A DNA stretch of 64,000 bases from Collimonas fungivorans Ter331. GTDB taxonomy: Bacteria; Pseudomonadota; Gammaproteobacteria; Burkholderiales; Burkholderiaceae_D. Shown here in pieces: positions 39,562 to 48,498 of the stretch (the stretch's first letter is position 1; each line of letters begins with the position of its first letter). The notes beneath the pieces are model-generated. The model was not told where the DNA came from and did not search any database. It worked only from the letters and a program-made list of their open reading frames with translations. The translations under genes were made by a program, and so were the position numbers. Location of the stretch: NCBI RefSeq assembly GCF_000221045.1, contig NC_015856.1, positions 3,926,542-3,990,541 on the forward strand, in the 5' to 3' direction.

Positions 39562-41153
39562 CGTCCTTGGCGGATGAAGTCCACCGCCTTTTCAGCGATC
39601 ATGATGGTGGGCGCATTGGTATTGCCGCCGATCAGGGTGGGCATGATCGAGGCATCGACCACGCGCAGGCCCTGGATGCCGCGCACCCGCAAGGTCGAAT
39701 CCACCACGGCGGCCGGGTCGACGCCCATCTTGCAGGTGCCGACCGGATGGTAGACCGTATCGACGTGCTGCCTGAGGATGGCGCGAATCTGCTCGTCTGA
39801 TTCCACATCCGCAGTGCGCATGTCGCGTGTGCTGTAGGCAGCCAGGGCCGGCGCCTCGAGCAGTTTGCGTGTCATCTTGAAAGCATCCACCATGTCTTCC
39901 AGGTCTTGCGGGTGGTCCAGGAACTTGGGGTCGATCAGCGGCGCGTCCTGCGGATTGGTGTTGCGCAGACTGACGTCGCCCTTGCTCTGCGGCCGCAGCA
40001 GGCAGACATGGCAGGAAAAGCCGTGGCCGAGATGCAGCTTGCGCGCATGGTCTTCGACGCCGGCCATGACGAAATGCAGCTGCAGGTTGGGTGCAGGCAA
40101 ATCCGGCCGGGTCTTCAAAAACCCGCCGCATTCGGCGAAATTACTGGTGAGCATGCCGCGCCGCTCATGGCGGAAGCGCTTCAGTTCCTTTAGCATGCGC
40201 AGCGAACCGCTGGCCGAGATGCCGAAGGTATCCAGGCTGTCCGATTTGTGGCAGAACACAAAATCCGGATGGTCTTGCAGGTTCTTGCCGACGCCGGGCA
40301 AATGATGGCGGACCTGGATGCCGAGCTTGCGCAGTTCGGTGCCGTCGCCGATGCCGGACAACATCAGCAATTGCGGCGATTGGAAAGCGCCGGCGGCCAG
40401 GATCACTTCGCGCCGCGCACGCAATATGCGCAACTTGCCGCCTTGCCTGACTTCGACGCCGACCGCCCGCCCCTGCTCGATGATCAGGCGTTCGGCATAG
40501 GCGCCGGTTTCCACCAGCAGGTTGCTGCGCTGTCCCAGGTGCGGCATCAGGTAGGCGCGTGCCGCGCTCCAGCGCTCGCCGTTTTTTTGCGTGACCTGGT
40601 AAACGCCCAGTCCTTCTTGCTGCTCGGCGTTGAAATCCGCACTGAGCGGATAACCTGCCTGGCGCGCGGCTTCCAGGTAGTGCTGCTGGATCGGGTTGTC
40701 GCTGCGCAGGTCGCTGACCCACAAAGGGCCGTCCTGGCCGTGCCAGGCGTTGGAAAACTGTTCGTTATGCTCTGATTTCTTGAAATAAGGCAGCACATCG
40801 TCGAACGACCAGCCGCTATTGCCGAGCTGGGCCCAATGATCGTAATCGGAGCGATGGCCGCGGATATAGACCATGGCGTTGAGCGCCGACGACCCGCCCA
40901 GCGCCTTGCCGCGCGGCTGGTAGCCGCGGCGGCCGTTGAGGCCGGGTTGCGGCACGGTTTCGAAAGCCCAGTTGTTGATCCGGGTCGGCACCATGGCAAC
41001 CGCGCCGACCGGCATCTTCACCATCCAGCTGTCGCCGCTGCCGCCAGCTTCCAGCAGGCATACCGATATTTCAGGATCTTCCGTCAGGCGGCCCGCCATG
41101 ACGCTGCCGGCCGAACCGCCGCCTATCACCACAAAGTCGAACTCGTCATTCAC
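39558..41153 (-). CDS. GMC family FAD oxidoreductase (choline dehydrogenase-like)
   Basis: 531 residues. FAD Rossmann motif FVVIGGGSAGSVMAGRL at the N-terminus, GMC signatures GKALGGSSALNAMVYIRG and GAFQSPQLLMLSGIG, and the C-terminal active site VYHPVGTCKMG with NTNAPTIMIAEKA. Oxidises an alcohol to aldehyde; choline and other primary alcohols are the usual substrates in this group. No betaine aldehyde dehydrogenase or betI is adjacent, so the substrate is open. Confidence 0.94.
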   Translation of the reverse strand: MNDEFDFVVIGGGSAGSVMAGRLTEDPEISVCLLEAGGSGDSWMVKMPVGAVAMVPTRINNWAFETVPQPGLNGRRGYQPRGKALGGSSALNAMVYIRGHRSDYDHWAQLGNSGWSFDDVLPYFKKSEHNEQFSNAWHGQDGPLWVSDLRSDNPIQQHYLEAARQAGYPLSADFNAEQQEGLGVYQVTQKNGERWSAARAYLMPHLGQRSNLLVETGAYAERLIIEQGRAVGVEVRQGGKLRILRARREVILAAGAFQSPQLLMLSGIGDGTELRKLGIQVRHHLPGVGKNLQDHPDFVFCHKSDSLDTFGISASGSLRMLKELKRFRHERRGMLTSNFAECGGFLKTRPDLPAPNLQLHFVMAGVEDHARKLHLGHGFSCHVCLLRPQSKGDVSLRNTNPQDAPLIDPKFLDHPQDLEDMVDAFKMTRKLLEAPALAAYSTRDMRTADVESDEQIRAILRQHVDTVYHPVGTCKMGVDPAAVVDSTLRVRGIQGLRVVDASIMPTLIGGNTNAPTIMIAEKAVDFIRQGR

Positions 41154-41318
41154 TGTGCGTCTCCCGCTCTGGTTATATTTATGCGACTGGACAAGCCAAC
41201 GGCAACAAATTTAACAGCTGCGGGAAGATCGCGCCATGTGGTGAGTTAGAGCATTTGTTTCAATTACGTAAAATATCCAATCGAAAATCCATTCAATCGG
41301 GACAATGCCGCAACAGCG

Positions 41319-41543
41319 TCAGTGCGCTTTCGACATGACCACCAGCCATTTGCGGAACAGCAATATTTCAAGATGGCCAGCCTGGATGCCGGCATTGCAT
41401 TCGAGTATGGGGTTGCTTCGATAGAGGCGCTTGTAGAAATCGCGGCAGATGAACAGCTCACGTTTGCCGAAGCGCATCAGGATTGAGGAAGGGGTAGACT
41501 CCATACCAAAGCGGGAGCCGGAGGTAATATCCAAGTTCGTCAT
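41319..41543 (-). CDS. Hypothetical small protein (74 aa)
   Basis: Starts MTNLDITSGSRFGMESTPSS and ends SKAH. Mixed composition with an even spread of hydrophobic and charged residues. No family recognised; no strong ribosome site. It lies alone between two minus-strand genes, so coding is uncertain. Confidence 0.3.
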   Translation of the reverse strand: MTNLDITSGSRFGMESTPSSILMRFGKRELFICRDFYKRLYRSNPILECNAGIQAGHLEILLFRKWLVVMSKAH

Positions 41544-41674
41544 GGCAGCAATTCCAATCTCGTTGAGGGGAATTGCACTGTACCATAACTACTGTATATG
41601 CATACAGTAAATTGCAGGGTGTCTGTTTTTAGTCACGCCGCAGGCCAGAGGCCGGCAGCGTGGCCTGATGCAAA

Positions 41675-41995
41675 TCAACGGCGCCAGCCGCGGTCATGCC
41701 AGTAATGGTCATGCCAGCCGCGGTCTCCGCGCCAGTAACCCGGACGGCCGTAATAAGCCGGCGGATAGTAGCCAGGAGCGCCGTACACCACGACCGGAGG
41801 CGGCCGCACGTACACTGGCGGCGGCGGTGCGTAGTAGACCGGCGGTGGTGCGTAATAGACCGGCGGCGGTGCGTAATAAGCAGGTCCCGGCACACCGATA
41901 TTCACCGACCAATGGGCTCCGGCAAACGCCGGGGCTGCCGAGAACAGGCTGACGGCAAGCAGTCCGAGCAGGGCAACGCGCATGGGATTTTTCAT
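41675..41995 (-). CDS. Secreted Pro/Tyr-rich repeat protein
   Basis: 106 residues from ATG at 41,995 (MKNPMRVALLGLLAVSLFSA, signal peptide ending APAFA). The middle has four repeats of (V/A)YYAPPP, followed by GAPGYYPPAYYGRPGYWRGD and a His/Trp-rich tail. Envelope proteins of this PXPV/YYAPPP type are common in beta-proteobacteria, with unknown function. A longer upstream start is rejected because the signal peptide begins here. Confidence 0.8.
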   Translation of the reverse strand: MKNPMRVALLGLLAVSLFSAAPAFAGAHWSVNIGVPGPAYYAPPPVYYAPPPVYYAPPPPVYVRPPPVVVYGAPGYYPPAYYGRPGYWRGDRGWHDHYWHDRGWRR

Positions 41996-42132
41996 GGCAG
42001 GTCTCGATGGCTTTGAGTTAAACATGACTATATTTAACCTAATTTTCGAAGGCTGCGCTAGGTACAAGTCGTAAGGCCTGTAACAACATGTATCTCTCTA
42101 TGCAAATTGTGGCCTTTTTCGCACGGAGAAGC

Positions 42133-42783
42133 TTAATCAATCGCCAAGTCCTGGCGTCTATACCGGGCGATGGCGACCAGGGCCATCGCGATCAGGAAAA
42201 ATCCCATCAGCAGCATGGCGGCATTGGCCATCACTCGCGGATAACCGAGCTGGATGACATTCAGGAACGGATAGGGATAAAACCCCGACAAGCCGCCGCG
42301 CACCATCGCCATCGCGAAATAAGCCAGCGGGTAGATCAGCCACAGCAGGCTGTCTTTTGCCTGCAAGCCGCTCTTTGCGGAAAACAGCAGCCAGTACAGG
42401 ACGAACAGCAACGGCACCACGGTGTGCAAACCCTCGTCCGACAGCCGGTGCAGGCCGGTGAACGGCGCGTGGTTGCGCAGCAGCAGGTTGTAACCAAGCC
42501 CGACAATGATGATGTACAGAGTCATTGCAGTGAGCACCCCAGGCCGGGAAAAGAAACGCCCAGGCGTGGAATCCGGCTTGAGCAGCAGCAGCGTGCAGCA
42601 CACCGCCAGCAGGACATTGGTCAGGATGGTCAGGTAGCCGAACATGCGCCAGACGGCTTCACCGTAGGTCATGCCCTTGGCCAGCAGGATCGGGATGGAA
42701 ATGGAAAATTGCGCGGCGATGGAAAACCACGCAACCAGCGTAATCAGCAGCAGCAACAACTGCGGTGCGATGGCTTTTTTCAT
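42133..42783 (-). CDS. Pr6Pr-like integral membrane protein
   Basis: 216 residues with six predicted helices. Sequence features: an N-terminal WFSIAAQFSI, LYIIIVGLGYNLLLRN, LYWLLFSAKSG, LIYPLAYFAMAMVRG. These match the Pr6Pr/FAR-17a-like membrane family, for which no firm function exists. Only 27 bases separate it from ribE, whose direction it shares. Confidence 0.8.
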   Translation of the reverse strand: MKKAIAPQLLLLLITLVAWFSIAAQFSISIPILLAKGMTYGEAVWRMFGYLTILTNVLLAVCCTLLLLKPDSTPGRFFSRPGVLTAMTLYIIIVGLGYNLLLRNHAPFTGLHRLSDEGLHTVVPLLFVLYWLLFSAKSGLQAKDSLLWLIYPLAYFAMAMVRGGLSGFYPYPFLNVIQLGYPRVMANAAMLLMGFFLIAMALVAIARYRRQDLAID

Positions 42784-42810
42784 GAGCGAATTCCGGGATA
42801 GCCGAGCGTC

Positions 42811-43437
42811 TTAGGGAACCACGCCCTGGTCGACGCTCAACATGCGTTCTACATAGCGGGCGATCAAGTCCACTTCCAGGTTGACCTGCTTGCCGACCTG
42901 CAGGTGTTTCAGCGACGTCACTTCAATCGTGTGCGGGATCAGGTTGATCGAAAACAGACAGCCGTCGGCCACGTCGTCGACCCGGTTTACCGTCAGCGAC
43001 ACGCCGTTGACCACCACCGAACCCTTGTAGGCGAAATATTTGGCAAGATCGCGCGCAGCCTTGATCACCAGTTCCCAGGACTCACCCACCGGTTCGAATT
43101 TCTGCACCAGCCCGAGGCCGTCGACATGGCCCGACACCAGATGGCCGCCGAGGCGGTCGGCCAGGGTCAGGGCCTTTTCCAGGTTGACCTCGCCGGCGGC
43201 ATCGAGGCCGACGGTGCGGTTCAGACTCTCGCGCGAAACGTCGACTTCAAAGCTGCCGGCGTCCTTCTCGACCACGGTCATGCAGGCGCCGTTCAGGGAA
43301 ATCGAATCGCCCAGCGCAACATCGGCCAGCGATAAGGCGCCGACGTCGATCTTCAGCCTGACGCCATCCTCGGCGCTGGAACCCAGCGGTTTAACGGAAG
43401 TGATTTTGCCGACGGCGGCGACGATACCAGTGAACAT
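42811..43437 (-). CDS. ribE: Riboflavin synthase alpha subunit
   Basis: 208 residues starting MFTGIVAAVGKI. The two lumazine-binding repeats are each marked by an invariant pattern (GDSISLNGACMTV in the first, GSVVVNGVSLTVN in the second). Catalyses dismutation of two 6,7-dimethyl-8-ribityllumazine molecules to riboflavin. Directly downstream of ribD (18-base gap). Confidence 0.96.
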   Translation of the reverse strand: MFTGIVAAVGKITSVKPLGSSAEDGVRLKIDVGALSLADVALGDSISLNGACMTVVEKDAGSFEVDVSRESLNRTVGLDAAGEVNLEKALTLADRLGGHLVSGHVDGLGLVQKFEPVGESWELVIKAARDLAKYFAYKGSVVVNGVSLTVNRVDDVADGCLFSINLIPHTIEVTSLKHLQVGKQVNLEVDLIARYVERMLSVDQGVVP

Positions 43438-43454
43438 GATGACAATATAGAAAA

Positions 43455-44543
43455 TTAACGGAATCGTGCAAGGATACGCAAATCCTCGCCAACCTGCTTG
43501 ATTTCATGGAATTTCAGGCTCAGCTTGTGGTCCAGGTTCTCCAGCGCCGGCAGGCTGAACATGCCGCGGCCGTCGCCCAGGATGGACGGCGCCAGGTAGA
43601 CCAGCAATTCGTCGACGCAATGTTCGCGGATCAGCGAGGCATTCAGCTTGGAGCCGGCTTCGACATGCAATTCGTTGACCTGGCGTTTGCCGAGTTCGAG
43701 TATCACCTGCGGCAAATCGACCTTGCCGTCAGCGTTCGACAGCACCACGACCTCCGCGCCTTGCTGCTCCAGCAAGGCCTGTTTGTTGGCATCGGCGGTA
43801 GCGCTGAAAATCAGGTTGCCGCCGCCCGCCAGGATTTTTGCATCCGGGCTGATGCTGAGCTTGCTGTCGACGATCACCCGCAGCGGCTGCCGCAGTATCG
43901 GCGGCACGGTGCGCACCGTCAGTTGCGGATTATCTTCTTTCACAGTGCCGATGCCGGTCAGGATGGCGCCGGCGCGGGCGCGCCACATGTGGCCGTCGTC
44001 GCGCGCCGCCTGCGAGGTGATCCACTGGCTCTGGCCGTTATGCAAGGCGGTCTTGCCGTCCAGGCTGGCCGCCACTTTCAGCCTGACCCAGGGTTTGCCG
44101 GTTTGCATGCGCGTGAAAAAACCGATGTTCAGCTCGCGCGCCTGCGCTGCAAGGACGCCGGATTCGACCGCGATTCCCGCCGCCTGCAGGCGCGCCATGC
44201 CCTGCCCTGCCACCAGCGGATTAGGATCGCCTATCGCCGCCACTACCTTTGCCACGCCGGCCAGCACCAGCGCATCGGCGCAAGGCGGCGTGCGGCCGAA
44301 ATGGCTGCACGGCTCGAGCGTGACATACACCGTGGCGCCGCGCACATCGTGGCCCTTGGCGGCGGCATCCTGCAGCGCCTGGATCTCGGCATGGTTGCCG
44401 CCCGGCGGCTGGGTGAATCCACTGCCGATGACCTGGCCGTCCTTGACGATCACGCAGCCGACGGCGGGATTCGGTGCGCTCGACAGCAGGCCGTTTTCGG
44501 CAAGCTGCAGAGCCTGCGACATCAACTGCTCAACCGCGGTCAT
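43455..44543 (-). CDS. ribD: Bifunctional riboflavin deaminase-reductase RibD
   Basis: 362 residues from ATG at 44,543 (MTAVEQLMSQALQLAENG); a 20-residue longer start is possible. Deaminase zinc motifs NHAEIQAL and PCSHFGRTPPCADAL are at the N-terminus; the reductase half includes WITSQAARDDGHMWRARAGA and VEAGSKLNASLI. Converts the GTP cyclohydrolase II product through two riboflavin pathway steps. Confidence 0.96.
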   Translation of the reverse strand: MTAVEQLMSQALQLAENGLLSSAPNPAVGCVIVKDGQVIGSGFTQPPGGNHAEIQALQDAAAKGHDVRGATVYVTLEPCSHFGRTPPCADALVLAGVAKVVAAIGDPNPLVAGQGMARLQAAGIAVESGVLAAQARELNIGFFTRMQTGKPWVRLKVAASLDGKTALHNGQSQWITSQAARDDGHMWRARAGAILTGIGTVKEDNPQLTVRTVPPILRQPLRVIVDSKLSISPDAKILAGGGNLIFSATADANKQALLEQQGAEVVVLSNADGKVDLPQVILELGKRQVNELHVEAGSKLNASLIREHCVDELLVYLAPSILGDGRGMFSLPALENLDHKLSLKFHEIKQVGEDLRILARFR

Positions 44544-44676
44544 GGGAAAAGCCTGGAAATCATGTAAAAGCCGTGAGAAAGGAGAGATGCAATGATTGTA
44601 CAAAATATGCCGCCGCCATCGTTAATTAATATGCGATACAGTTTATAAGCGGTTTATAAGCCATTCTATAGCCGGT

Positions 44677-45600
44677 TCAAGGCATGGCGGCGGCGCGGTT
44701 GCGCAAGGTCACCACTCGCTTGAATACGGCGCGCAGACGGCGATCGCTGGCCACCCTGGCGCTGCCGGCGCAATCGACATAGCGCTGCGGATCGATGGCC
44801 AGGTTGTTCTCGCCGCGCAGCTGCAGGCACAGGCCGACGCGGACCACCCGTTCCCAGTTTTGCCGCTGGTCGTCGGACAAGGCGGCTACCTGGGTTGCGT
44901 TCAGGAACTGGTGCCGCGTTGCGTCGCCAGCCGCAGCCACGCCAAAGGTCAGCTGCAGGTCTTCGACGTTGTTGACCACCGGTTGCGCGCTGCCATTGCC
45001 CTGGCAATAAAGAGAGTTTGCACTGCCGCCGACACGCGTCGCGACAAAATAAAGATTGCGCGCAATGGTCACGTGCGGCCCCAGCATATAGGCCGGATGG
45101 TCGGGCGGCACGGCAATCGCGGCCAGCCGCGCGCCGTTGCAGTCGACGCCGGCGCCGCTGGACGGATCGGAGTAGTCGTCCGAGCGGTAACTGACTTCAA
45201 AAGCGGCCATCCCGGCCTCCGGGCTGCACGAGAAATCTTTCGTTCCCGGTCCCAGCGGCTTGACGAAGCCGTGCTCGCAGCCGCGCAAGCCTTGCGCCGG
45301 CGAACCGTCGTCGAGGATGAAATCGGTGATGGGCGCCGTACCTGCGGGCGAGACCGCGCTCGCCACATTGCCGAACCAGGCTTGCCGCAGATCCCTTTCC
45401 ATCAGGATCATGGCGTAATTGCCGTCCTGGTACAGGCGCCGCTTGTCTTCGTTCAGGCGGAAGCTGGCTTTGCCGCCCAGGTAGAGCGTCGTGCTCAACA
45501 GCAGCAGACCGGATGCAATCGCCAGCGCCGCCAGCAATTCCACCATCGACAGCCCACCGTGGACACAAGCTTGCCTGCGGCGGCTAGCGATGTTCAGCAT
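44677..45600 (-). CDS. PilW-like minor pseudopilin
   Basis: 308 residues from ATG at 45,600. A prepilin leader CVHGG-LSMVELLAALAIASG has the type III cleavage site (G before L, Glu at +5) and hydrophobic helix. The C-terminal domain is long, with Cys residues (YRSDDYSDPSSGAGVDC, VGLCLQL). In type IV pili PilW primes assembly. The ATG lies 1 base before the stop of the preceding pseudopilin gene. No PilV, PilX or PilY1 follows in this window. Confidence 0.87.
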   Translation of the reverse strand: MLNIASRRRQACVHGGLSMVELLAALAIASGLLLLSTTLYLGGKASFRLNEDKRRLYQDGNYAMILMERDLRQAWFGNVASAVSPAGTAPITDFILDDGSPAQGLRGCEHGFVKPLGPGTKDFSCSPEAGMAAFEVSYRSDDYSDPSSGAGVDCNGARLAAIAVPPDHPAYMLGPHVTIARNLYFVATRVGGSANSLYCQGNGSAQPVVNNVEDLQLTFGVAAAGDATRHQFLNATQVAALSDDQRQNWERVVRVGLCLQLRGENNLAIDPQRYVDCAGSARVASDRRLRAVFKRVVTLRNRAAAMP

Positions 45601-46148
45601 TTGCTGGCATCCGGCTTTACGCTGATGCGGCCGGTGTTGGCGATGCATATCGTGCGCGCAAATTCATCGTTATGGCTGACGACCAGCTTCGTGAAGCTGC
45701 TGCTGGTGTTGCCGCCGCTGTGGTAGGTGATCGTCGTCCTGCCGGCAACAACCTGGACATCCTCATCCAGCGCGCCGTGCCGCAACAATATTTGCCGGCT
45801 GTCGGCCGCCAGCACCAGCCAGCCGGCGCCCCAGTCGCCAGCGGCGCGCGTGGCCGTGGCTGCCGCGCTGCATAGCGCATCGGCAGAATCGGCATCTATG
45901 CTGCGGCAGAGCTGCACCGCGCGGCCGCGCTGGATGGCCTCGCTGCGCGCCAGGGTGAGTGCGGCGACCAGCTGGCTGGTATCGGCGGCCAGCCGGTTCT
46001 GGATCACGAACGCCCGCATGGACGGCAACGCCAGGCCCAGCAGGATGCTCGCGATCGCCAGCGTGATCATGGCCTCGACCAGGGTCAGGCCAGAATCCGG
46101 CGCAATTCCGGTTGCATCAGCGCGCAGGGAGGATCGCGGCAAAGGCAT
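45594..46148 (-). CDS. GspH/FimT-like pseudopilin
   Basis: 184 residues. Leader DSG-LTLVEAMITLAIASI has the prepilin cleavage site and Glu5; PSMRAFVIQNRLAADTSQLV is the GspH/FimT signature. The C-terminal domain carries a short Cys pair (CSAAATATR, RTICIANTG). Minor type IV pilus subunit, coupled to the PilW-like gene. Pili allow twitching, DNA uptake or adhesion. Confidence 0.87.
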   Translation of the reverse strand: MPLPRSSLRADATGIAPDSGLTLVEAMITLAIASILLGLALPSMRAFVIQNRLAADTSQLVAALTLARSEAIQRGRAVQLCRSIDADSADALCSAAATATRAAGDWGAGWLVLAADSRQILLRHGALDEDVQVVAGRTTITYHSGGNTSSSFTKLVVSHNDEFARTICIANTGRISVKPDASKC

Positions 46149-46201
46149 ATAGAGTTCCCGGTTATTGGATTTTTTATTTCACTTTTATCAATCATTCTGA
46201 C

Positions 46202-46231
46202 AAAAAAATAGCGCCGGACTGAGCGGCGCTA
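46202..46231 (-). terminator. Intrinsic terminator downstream of nrdR
   Basis: Minus strand TAGCGCCG-CTCAGTC-CGGCGCTA followed by TTTTTTT. Perfect 8-bp stem with T tract; it separates nrdR from the pseudopilin genes. Confidence 0.85.
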
Positions 46232-46245
46232 GCGTATTTAAGAAT

Positions 46246-46713
46246 TTACTTTCGTCGGCTCGGCGGCCCGGAAAACTCTTCGATCATGTTCTGGAATTCG
46301 GCGACGTCTTCAAAGCTTTTGTAGACCGAGGCGAAACGGATATACGCAATCTTGTCCAGGCGCTTGAGTTCCCGCATCACCAGTTCGCCGACATGGCCGG
46401 ACAGCACTTCGCGCTCGCCGCTGGACAGCAGTTTTTCCTTGATGCGCTGCAAGGCCTCATCCAGCGCCTCCACCGATACCGGACGCTTGCGCAGGGCCAG
46501 CATCAGGCTGGCGCGCAGCTTGAGCGGATCGAAGTCGGTGCGGCTGCCGTTCTTCTTGACGATCACCGGCATCGCCAGCTCTATCCGTTCAAAGGTGGTG
46601 AAGCGTTTGTCGCATTGCATGCAACGGCGCCGGCGGCGGATCGAATCGCCCTCTTCCGACACGCGCGTGTCGAGCACCTGGGTTTCTTCATGCTGGCAGA
46701 ATGGACATTTCAT
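46246..46713 (-). CDS. nrdR: Transcriptional repressor NrdR
   Basis: 155 residues. Zinc ribbon MKCPFC...CMQC at the N-terminus with [15 protein letters not shown], followed by an ATP-cone ([15 protein letters not shown], then ALRKRPVS). Binds NrdR boxes and represses ribonucleotide reductase genes when dATP is high. Typical length and typical position after glyA in beta-proteobacteria. Confidence 0.96.
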   Translation of the reverse strand: MKCPFCQHEETQVLDTRVSEEGDSIRRRRRCMQCDKRFTTFERIELAMPVIVKKNGSRTDFDPLKLRASLMLALRKRPVSVEALDEALQRIKEKLLSSGEREVLSGHVGELVMRELKRLDKIAYIRFASVYKSFEDVAEFQNMIEEFSGPPSRRK

Positions 46714-46824
46714 GATGGCGGTAATCCGAAGGTTATAACGGCGTGCAATGTCGGCAGTTCCATCTCTACATTATTCCTTTTCGTGGCCGCGCGCCAAACT
46801 GGCCAGACTGGCGTCATATGGCGC

Positions 46825-46856
46825 ATGGGCCCGGGCAGAAGCTGCACCGGGCCCAT
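46825..46856. other. Long hairpin between glyA and nrdR
   Basis: ATGGGCCCGG-GCAG-AAG-CTGC-a-CCGGGCCCAT: a 14-bp stem in which only one A is bulged. No T run follows, so it may be a factor-dependent stop, an RNA-stabilising stem for glyA, or a protein-binding site. Confidence 0.6.
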
Positions 46857-46906
46857 GACTTCTCTCGATTGCCGGCCTGCCCCGCGGCACACCGGCAATC
46901 GCTGCA

Positions 46907-48154
46907 TCAGGCTGCGTATACCGGGAAAGCGTCGGTCAGTTTCTTGACTTCGGCCTTGACCCGTTCGATGGTCGCTGCGTCATGCGGATTGTCCAGCACG
47001 TCGGCGATCAGGTTGCCGACCTTGGTCGCTTCCGCTTCCTTGAATCCGCGGGTAGTGAACGCCGGGCTGCCGACACGGATGCCGGAAGTGACGAACGGCT
47101 TTTCCGGATCGTTAGGAATCGCGTTCTTGTTGCAAGTCATGTGCGCCGAACCCAGGATCGCTTCGGCTTCCTTGCCGGTGATCTTCTTGGCGCGCAGGTC
47201 GACCAGCATCACGTGCGATTCGGTACGGCCGGAAACGATGCGCAAGCCGCGTGCGATCAGTGCTTTCGCCAGGGCGTCGGCATTCTTCACCACCTGCTGC
47301 TGGTAAGCCTTGAATTCCGGCGTCAGCGCTTCCTTGAACGCTACCGCCTTGCCGGCGATGACGTGCATCAGCGGACCGCCCTGGATGCCTGGGAAAATCG
47401 CCGAATTGATGGCTTTTTCGAACTCGGCCTTCATCAGGATGATGCCGCCGCGCGGGCCTCGCAGGGATTTGTGGGTAGTCGACGTCACGAAGTCGGCGTG
47501 CGGCACCGGATTCGGATATTCGCCGGCGGCGATCAGGCCGGCGTAGTGCGCCATGTCGACCATGAAGTAAGCGCCGACCGCCTTGGCTACTTTAGACATG
47601 CGCTCGAAATCGATGCGCAGGGCGTAGGCCGAAGCGCCGGCGATGATCAGCTTCGGCTTCTTTTCGTGCGCCAGGCGTTCGAATGCTTCGTAATCGATTT
47701 CTTCTTTTTCGTTGAGGCCGTAGGACACCACGTTGAACCATTTGCCAGACATGTTCAACGCCATGCCGTGCGTCAGGTGGCCGCCTTCGGCCAGCGACAT
47801 GCCCATGATGGTGTCGCCTGGCTTGAGCATGGCGAAAAACACGCCTTGGTTGGCTTGCGAGCCGGAGTTAGGCTGGACGTTGGCGGCTTCGGCGCCGAAC
47901 AGTTCCTTGACGCGGTCGATCGCCAGCTGCTCGGCGATGTCGACGAATTCGCAGCCGCCGTAATAACGCTTGCCTGGATAACCTTCAGCGTACTTGTTGG
48001 TCAGCTGCGTGCCTTGCGCTTCCATCACGGCAGGCGAAGTGTAGTTTTCCGACGCGATCAGCTCGATGTGTTCTTGCTGGCGGTGGTTTTCTTTCTGGAT
48101 GGCGCTCCACAATTCCGGATCGACATTGGCGAGGGTATGGTTTTTTTCGAACAT
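46907..48154 (-). CDS. glyA: Serine hydroxymethyltransferase
   Basis: 415 residues from ATG at 48,154 ([15 protein letters not shown]), with GGAG 8 bases upstream; a 4-residue longer start is ruled out. PLP-binding lysine in [12 protein letters not shown], and [18 protein letters not shown] is the conserved tetrahydrofolate/PLP block. Interconverts serine and glycine, charging folate with a one-carbon unit. Preceded by a ZTP riboswitch that should turn it on when purine-folate flow fails. Confidence 0.97.
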   Translation of the reverse strand: MFEKNHTLANVDPELWSAIQKENHRQQEHIELIASENYTSPAVMEAQGTQLTNKYAEGYPGKRYYGGCEFVDIAEQLAIDRVKELFGAEAANVQPNSGSQANQGVFFAMLKPGDTIMGMSLAEGGHLTHGMALNMSGKWFNVVSYGLNEKEEIDYEAFERLAHEKKPKLIIAGASAYALRIDFERMSKVAKAVGAYFMVDMAHYAGLIAAGEYPNPVPHADFVTSTTHKSLRGPRGGIILMKAEFEKAINSAIFPGIQGGPLMHVIAGKAVAFKEALTPEFKAYQQQVVKNADALAKALIARGLRIVSGRTESHVMLVDLRAKKITGKEAEAILGSAHMTCNKNAIPNDPEKPFVTSGIRVGSPAFTTRGFKEAEATKVGNLIADVLDNPHDAATIERVKAEVKKLTDAFPVYAA

Positions 48155-48245
48155 ATGATACTCCAATCGATAAGGGTGTGCCTAAATCGAATGAGGGCCA
48201 GGGTATTTTGGAATGCGGCAGCCTCAGTCGTACTTTCCATTAGGG

Positions 48246-48364
48246 CTGCCCAGGCGCACGGCGGATGAAATCTCACGCTTCCCGGTGGATGCCCACCTTT
48301 TGCCGAAGCCGCCGCGATCTTATGAATCCGCGCGGTCCGGTTTTTTCGCCAGTCACGTGAGACG
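48246..48364 (-). promoter_or_regulatory. ZTP (pfl) riboswitch upstream of glyA
   Basis: Minus strand carries both conserved halves of the pfl motif: CACGUGACUGGCG near 48,345-48,360 and CCACCGGGAAGCGUGAG near 48,272-48,290, followed by CGCCUGGGCAG at 48,246-48,256. The intervening stem-loop has variable length, as usual. ZTP riboswitches sense purine-biosynthesis intermediate ZMP/ZTP and control glyA and purH in many bacteria. About 90 bases separate it from the glyA start. Confidence 0.92.
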
Positions 48365-48429
48365 AAATGGTGCGGCTATTGTAAGCGAAGCACCTGGTTT
48401 GGGCAAGATTGGCCCTGGCCTCGGCGCTG

Positions 48430-48461
48430 GATAAAAAAAGCCGCCCCGGAGGACGGCTTTT
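48430..48461 (-). terminator. Intrinsic terminator downstream of the TonB receptor gene
   Basis: Minus strand GCCGTCC-TCCG-GGGCGGC followed by TTTTTTT (one mismatch in the stem). It should end the TonB receptor transcript. Confidence 0.75.
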
Positions 48462-48498
48462 GCGTGAAATTTACCAAAAAAACAATAATTACAAGCGT

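Noticed and set aside
43506-44595. Long plus-strand frames opposite ribD
   Set aside because: Shadow frames; RibD deaminase and reductase motifs lie on the minus strand.
46982-48268. Large open frame antisense to glyA (about 428 codons)
   Set aside because: High GC content opens long shadow frames; composition is unlike real proteins and glyA is certain on the other strand.
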